DNA of 64,000 nucleotides. Origin: Gemmata massiliana (lineage in GTDB: Bacteria > Planctomycetota > Planctomycetia > Gemmatales > Gemmataceae). Shown here piece after piece: positions 61,660-64,000 of this stretch (the stretch's first letter is position 1; each line of letters starts with the position of its first letter). The position numbers were made by a program, and so were the translations under genes. The stretch covers positions 5,105,738 to 5,169,737 of the forward strand of contig NZ_LR593886.1 in NCBI RefSeq assembly GCF_901538265.1, given 5' to 3'. The notes under the pieces are model-generated. The model was given only the letters and a program-made list of their open reading frames with translations, was not told the DNA's origin and ran no database searches.

Positions 61660-62796
61660 TCACTTCTGGGGCGCGAGTGTTTTCCAGTCGCGGAACGGGT
61701 ACGGTGCGACGCGGTCCGCGGTGTACTTGTGCGCGGTCATCCACGCGAACTCCCGCTTCGTCGGGTCGGCCGGGTCCGGTAGAGGCAGCAGCTTCCCGTC
61801 CGCTTCGGCGTAGATCGATGCCACGAGCGGCACCTTCTGCGACGCCTTGGGTGCGAGGTCGTAATCGGTGCCCTTCGAGTGCAGTAACCACGTATTGTCG
61901 CGGAACCCCTTCCGGAGCCGGTCGACTGCGGCCTTCACGAGCGCGGCTTTCTCGCCGGGCTTCAGGTCCGCGTTAGACTCCAGCGCTTTGATGAGGCGCT
62001 GCGTCTCGGACACATCGAAACTGACCCAGCCGTAAGGCGGGAGAAACGCTTCGAGTTTACAGTGGCACGGCAGGTTCTTCGGGAACAGGTGCAGCCCGTA
62101 GCACACGCGCGTCGGTAACCCGAGCGAGCGCCCGAGACTCGCGCACAGCCCGTGGTAATCGCTGCAATCGCCGCGTTTCTTGACGAGGGCGTGTTCCGAA
62201 CTGGCTACAAGTGACGTGTTCGAGTGGTCGTAAGTGAGGTTGTCAGTCGCCCAGGCCATGATCTCGTTCAGTTCCGCGAGCGGGTTCGGCTTGTCGCCCG
62301 CGATCTGCCCTGCGAGCTTTTTGAATCGGTCGTCGACCACAACGCGCGACTCGCTCCGGCGGTACGGGTCGAACACCGCGGGCCACTTCTCCACGCGCGT
62401 GACCTTCACCGGGTCCACGTCCCAGCGCTGTTCCCAGACGGTCGCGCGGAAGGTGTGCGAGATGATTTGCGCCCCTTGTGGGTTCGGGAACTCGAAGTAA
62501 GCAAACGTGTTGCCGAACACGGATTCGGTGTGCGTCGTGGGCTTCACTTCGACCGGGAACGTCGCGAACGTGCCGGGTTTAACCTCCTGCCCCTGATCCG
62601 ACAGCGGGACCGGCACCCACACACGGAGCACCTTTGTGCCCTGCGGCGCGGTCACAATGACGCGAAAATCGATGTCGTAAGTGACCGGGTTGAGGCGCGT
62701 TGCGGTCGATGGCTGGTTCGGGTCGGGATTAGCCGCACGCGCAAACGCGGGCAGGAGCGCAGCGAGCACGACCACGGCACACGTTGCTCGTAACAT
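61660..62796 (-). CDS. Secreted transglutaminase-like protein
   Basis: This 378-residue protein has a signal peptide (about 1-21, ending ARAAN), an N-terminal beta domain (about 35-150), and a transglutaminase-like domain with the catalytic Cys in KRGDCSDYHGLCASLGRSLG, a His in CHCKLEAFLPPYGW and Asp in VSFDVSE. The fold is found in proteases, amidases and transamidases; which activity applies is unknown. It may act with the ATP-grasp ligase downstream, but this is inference. Confidence 0.87.
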   Translation of the reverse strand: MLRATCAVVVLAALLPAFARAANPDPNQPSTATRLNPVTYDIDFRVIVTAPQGTKVLRVWVPVPLSDQGQEVKPGTFATFPVEVKPTTHTESVFGNTFAYFEFPNPQGAQIISHTFRATVWEQRWDVDPVKVTRVEKWPAVFDPYRRSESRVVVDDRFKKLAGQIAGDKPNPLAELNEIMAWATDNLTYDHSNTSLVASSEHALVKKRGDCSDYHGLCASLGRSLGLPTRVCYGLHLFPKNLPCHCKLEAFLPPYGWVSFDVSETQRLIKALESNADLKPGEKAALVKAAVDRLRKGFRDNTWLLHSKGTDYDLAPKASQKVPLVASIYAEADGKLLPLPDPADPTKREFAWMTAHKYTADRVAPYPFRDWKTLAPQK

Positions 62797-62847
62797 CTTC
62801 GCTCCCGGCTGTTCGTCAACGAAAACACACCGTCAGTAGAACAAAAG

Positions 62848-62885
62848 ACCCCGCGGCACGCGAAAGGAATCGTGTGCCGCGGGGT
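62848..62885 (-). terminator. Intrinsic terminator of the AhpD-like gene
   Basis: A 12-bp perfect stem (62848-62859 with 62874-62885), extended by three more pairs including one G-T, follows the AhpD-like gene by 20 bases. On the minus strand it is followed by CTTTTGTT. Confidence 0.8.
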
Positions 62886-62905
62886 GAAACGGAACTGTGT
62901 TCCTC

Positions 62906-64000
62906 TTACTTCTCCAACTGGAGCCCGGCGGACTCGGTGATGCGGTCGAAGGACGCGCGGGTGGTCACGTAGCTGATGAGCTGCACCACGTCGCGCGGAC
63001 CGACCAGTTTCACCGCCGCGGCCACGTCGTCGTCCGTCAACACGACCGGCGACGCGGCCAACTTCTTCGCGAGCGTGAACTGCGCGCGTTCGGCCGCGGT
63101 GTAGTCCTTCCACTCGCCGTCGAGCTTGTAAACCTGATCTTCCGACTGCCCGAGCGCGATCAGGCGCTGCTTCGCCAGCCCGGTCGCGTACGACGCGCGG
63201 TCCTGGCGCGCGACGATCCAGGACACCTGGGCCTTGAGGAGCGGCTTCAGGTCGCCCTTCTCGTCCGCGCTCACTTGGCTCGCGACCCGGGCCTTACCCT
63301 GGACCGGGAACGTCGCGAGCAGCCGGACCCATTGCGGCGCGTCACCCTTGGGGAAGTCGTCCGGCACGATCGCGCGGGCCTTGTCCTGATCCACCAGTGG
63401 GAGCCGGGGCTTGCGGGCACGGGCCTTTTCGAGTTCCTTCTCCACCACGTCACGCGGTTCCAGTTCGGGCCGGCGGCAAATCGTCTGGCGCGTGGGTTCG
63501 CCGGTCTTCGCGTCGATCGTGAGCGGCGCGACTTTCGTGACGAGGGTCTTGTTCTTCTCCGCGGTCGGAGTGAGGTAGGTGTGCTTCGCGGTCGGGTCGG
63601 CCGGCTCTTTACCTCCGAAGCCGCCACCGCCCTGCGATTGCGGCACGCCCGCGCCCTCTTTCCACCGGTTGATGGCGTTATTACCCGCCATCGAGAGGAT
63701 CATTTCCAGGATTTCTACGTCCTTGTAGTGCTTCCGCAGCCCGTCAATGTCCGCGTCGTTGAGCCGGTTCGGTTCGTAGGTGAACTTCCGCGCGAACGCG
63801 AACGCGGCTTGTTGGGCCTCGGTGAAACTCTTCCAGTCCCCGTCGAGGGCTGCGATTTCGTCCTCTTTCTGCCCGGCGCGGAGCAATTTGCTCTCCTGGT
63901 GGCCCTGGCAGTACTGGCAGTTGTTGGTGCGGCACACGATCCAGAACAGTTGCACCTTGAAGGTGTTGTCCAGCGTGGCTTCAGTGCCCGAGGGACCGAA
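62906..64000 (-). CDS. Duplicated AhpD/carboxymuconolactone decarboxylase-like protein (cut by right edge)
   Basis: The frame is open to the window edge; 364 codons are seen and the start is outside. The first half carries an AhpD-like active site, C-x2-C-x2-H (CQYCQGH, encoded at 63899-63919), after FWIVCRTNN. About 230 residues later a second copy of the same helices (SWIVARQDR, then ATGLAKQRLIALGQSED) has lost all cysteines and the histidine. AhpD-type proteins are thiol peroxidase/reductases. The active half may work with an inactive partner half. Confidence 0.87.
   Translation of the reverse strand, partial: FGPSGTEATLDNTFKVQLFWIVCRTNNCQYCQGHQESKLLRAGQKEDEIAALDGDWKSFTEAQQAAFAFARKFTYEPNRLNDADIDGLRKHYKDVEILEMILSMAGNNAINRWKEGAGVPQSQGGGGFGGKEPADPTAKHTYLTPTAEKNKTLVTKVAPLTIDAKTGEPTRQTICRRPELEPRDVVEKELEKARARKPRLPLVDQDKARAIVPDDFPKGDAPQWVRLLATFPVQGKARVASQVSADEKGDLKPLLKAQVSWIVARQDRASYATGLAKQRLIALGQSEDQVYKLDGEWKDYTAAERAQFTLAKKLAASPVVLTDDDVAAAVKLVGPRDVVQLISYVTTRASFDRITESAGLQLEK

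Overview
The window is GC-rich bacterial chromosome that reads like a planctomycete close to Gemmata. This is inferred from gene content, not from a database match. The signs are an ECF sigma factor fused to a membrane anchor and WD40 propeller, a DUF1559 prepilin-like protein, Tat-exported Gfo/Idh/MocA oxidoreductases, sugar isomerase TIM barrels, large MoxR/vWA gene sets, and many long perfect hairpins between genes. No rRNA, tRNA, CRISPR array, prophage or recognisable insertion sequence was found.

Layout. 1-7.8 kb: a truncated ECF sigma factor at the left edge, the sigma/WD40 fusion, a DUF1559 protein, an esterase-like hydrolase, a MarR regulator and ilvC with a strong terminator. 8-16.3 kb: a small unknown gene with an MlaE-like permease behind a near-consensus promoter, then secreted or sugar-related enzymes (Gfo/Idh, two TIM barrels, SMP-30, SDR) and a BON-domain protein. 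16.7-29 kb: a tight eight-gene operon joining a coiled-coil membrane protein, MoxR, a large membrane protein, an ABC exporter pair, DUF58, and two vWA membrane proteins. It resembles a Bat-type MoxR/DUF58/vWA module with an ABC-2 transporter built in. 29-40.8 kb: an rRNA-methyltransferase-like gene, Ser/Thr kinase, mutarotase, Ldh-type dehydrogenase, DUF1990, CPBP protease, SIS isomerase, selB, an ECF sigma factor and a DUF6624 protein.

40.97-49.03 kb: five overlapping or abutting genes that match the MoxR-vWA-beta-propeller ternary architecture predicted as an NTP-dependent conflict system: two small unknown proteins, a second unrelated MoxR ATPase, a vWA/propeller protein whose metal site looks degenerate, and a helical-repeat/propeller protein. 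This is the most interesting protein system here. 49-54.3 kb: a GntR repressor facing an RND pump and its adaptor across a region with a 14-bp palindrome. 54.3-64 kb: Gfo/Idh, a GxxExxY PD-(D/E)XK protein bracketed by inverted repeats, a class-A beta-lactamase-like protein without the usual general-base glutamate motif, a C26 amidase, an OprO/P-type porin, SMI1/KNR4, ATP-grasp, transglutaminase, and a duplicated AhpD-like protein cut by the right edge.

Two DNA-level observations stand out. First, the selB reading frame contains about 315 bp of palindromic repeat DNA, including a perfect 40-bp inverted repeat, between the GTPase domain and domain II, with the frame kept open. Second, the GxxExxY gene lies exactly between inverted copies of a roughly 33-bp repeat, and a related gene-less hairpin sits 41 kb away, which suggests an autonomous/MITE-like pair.
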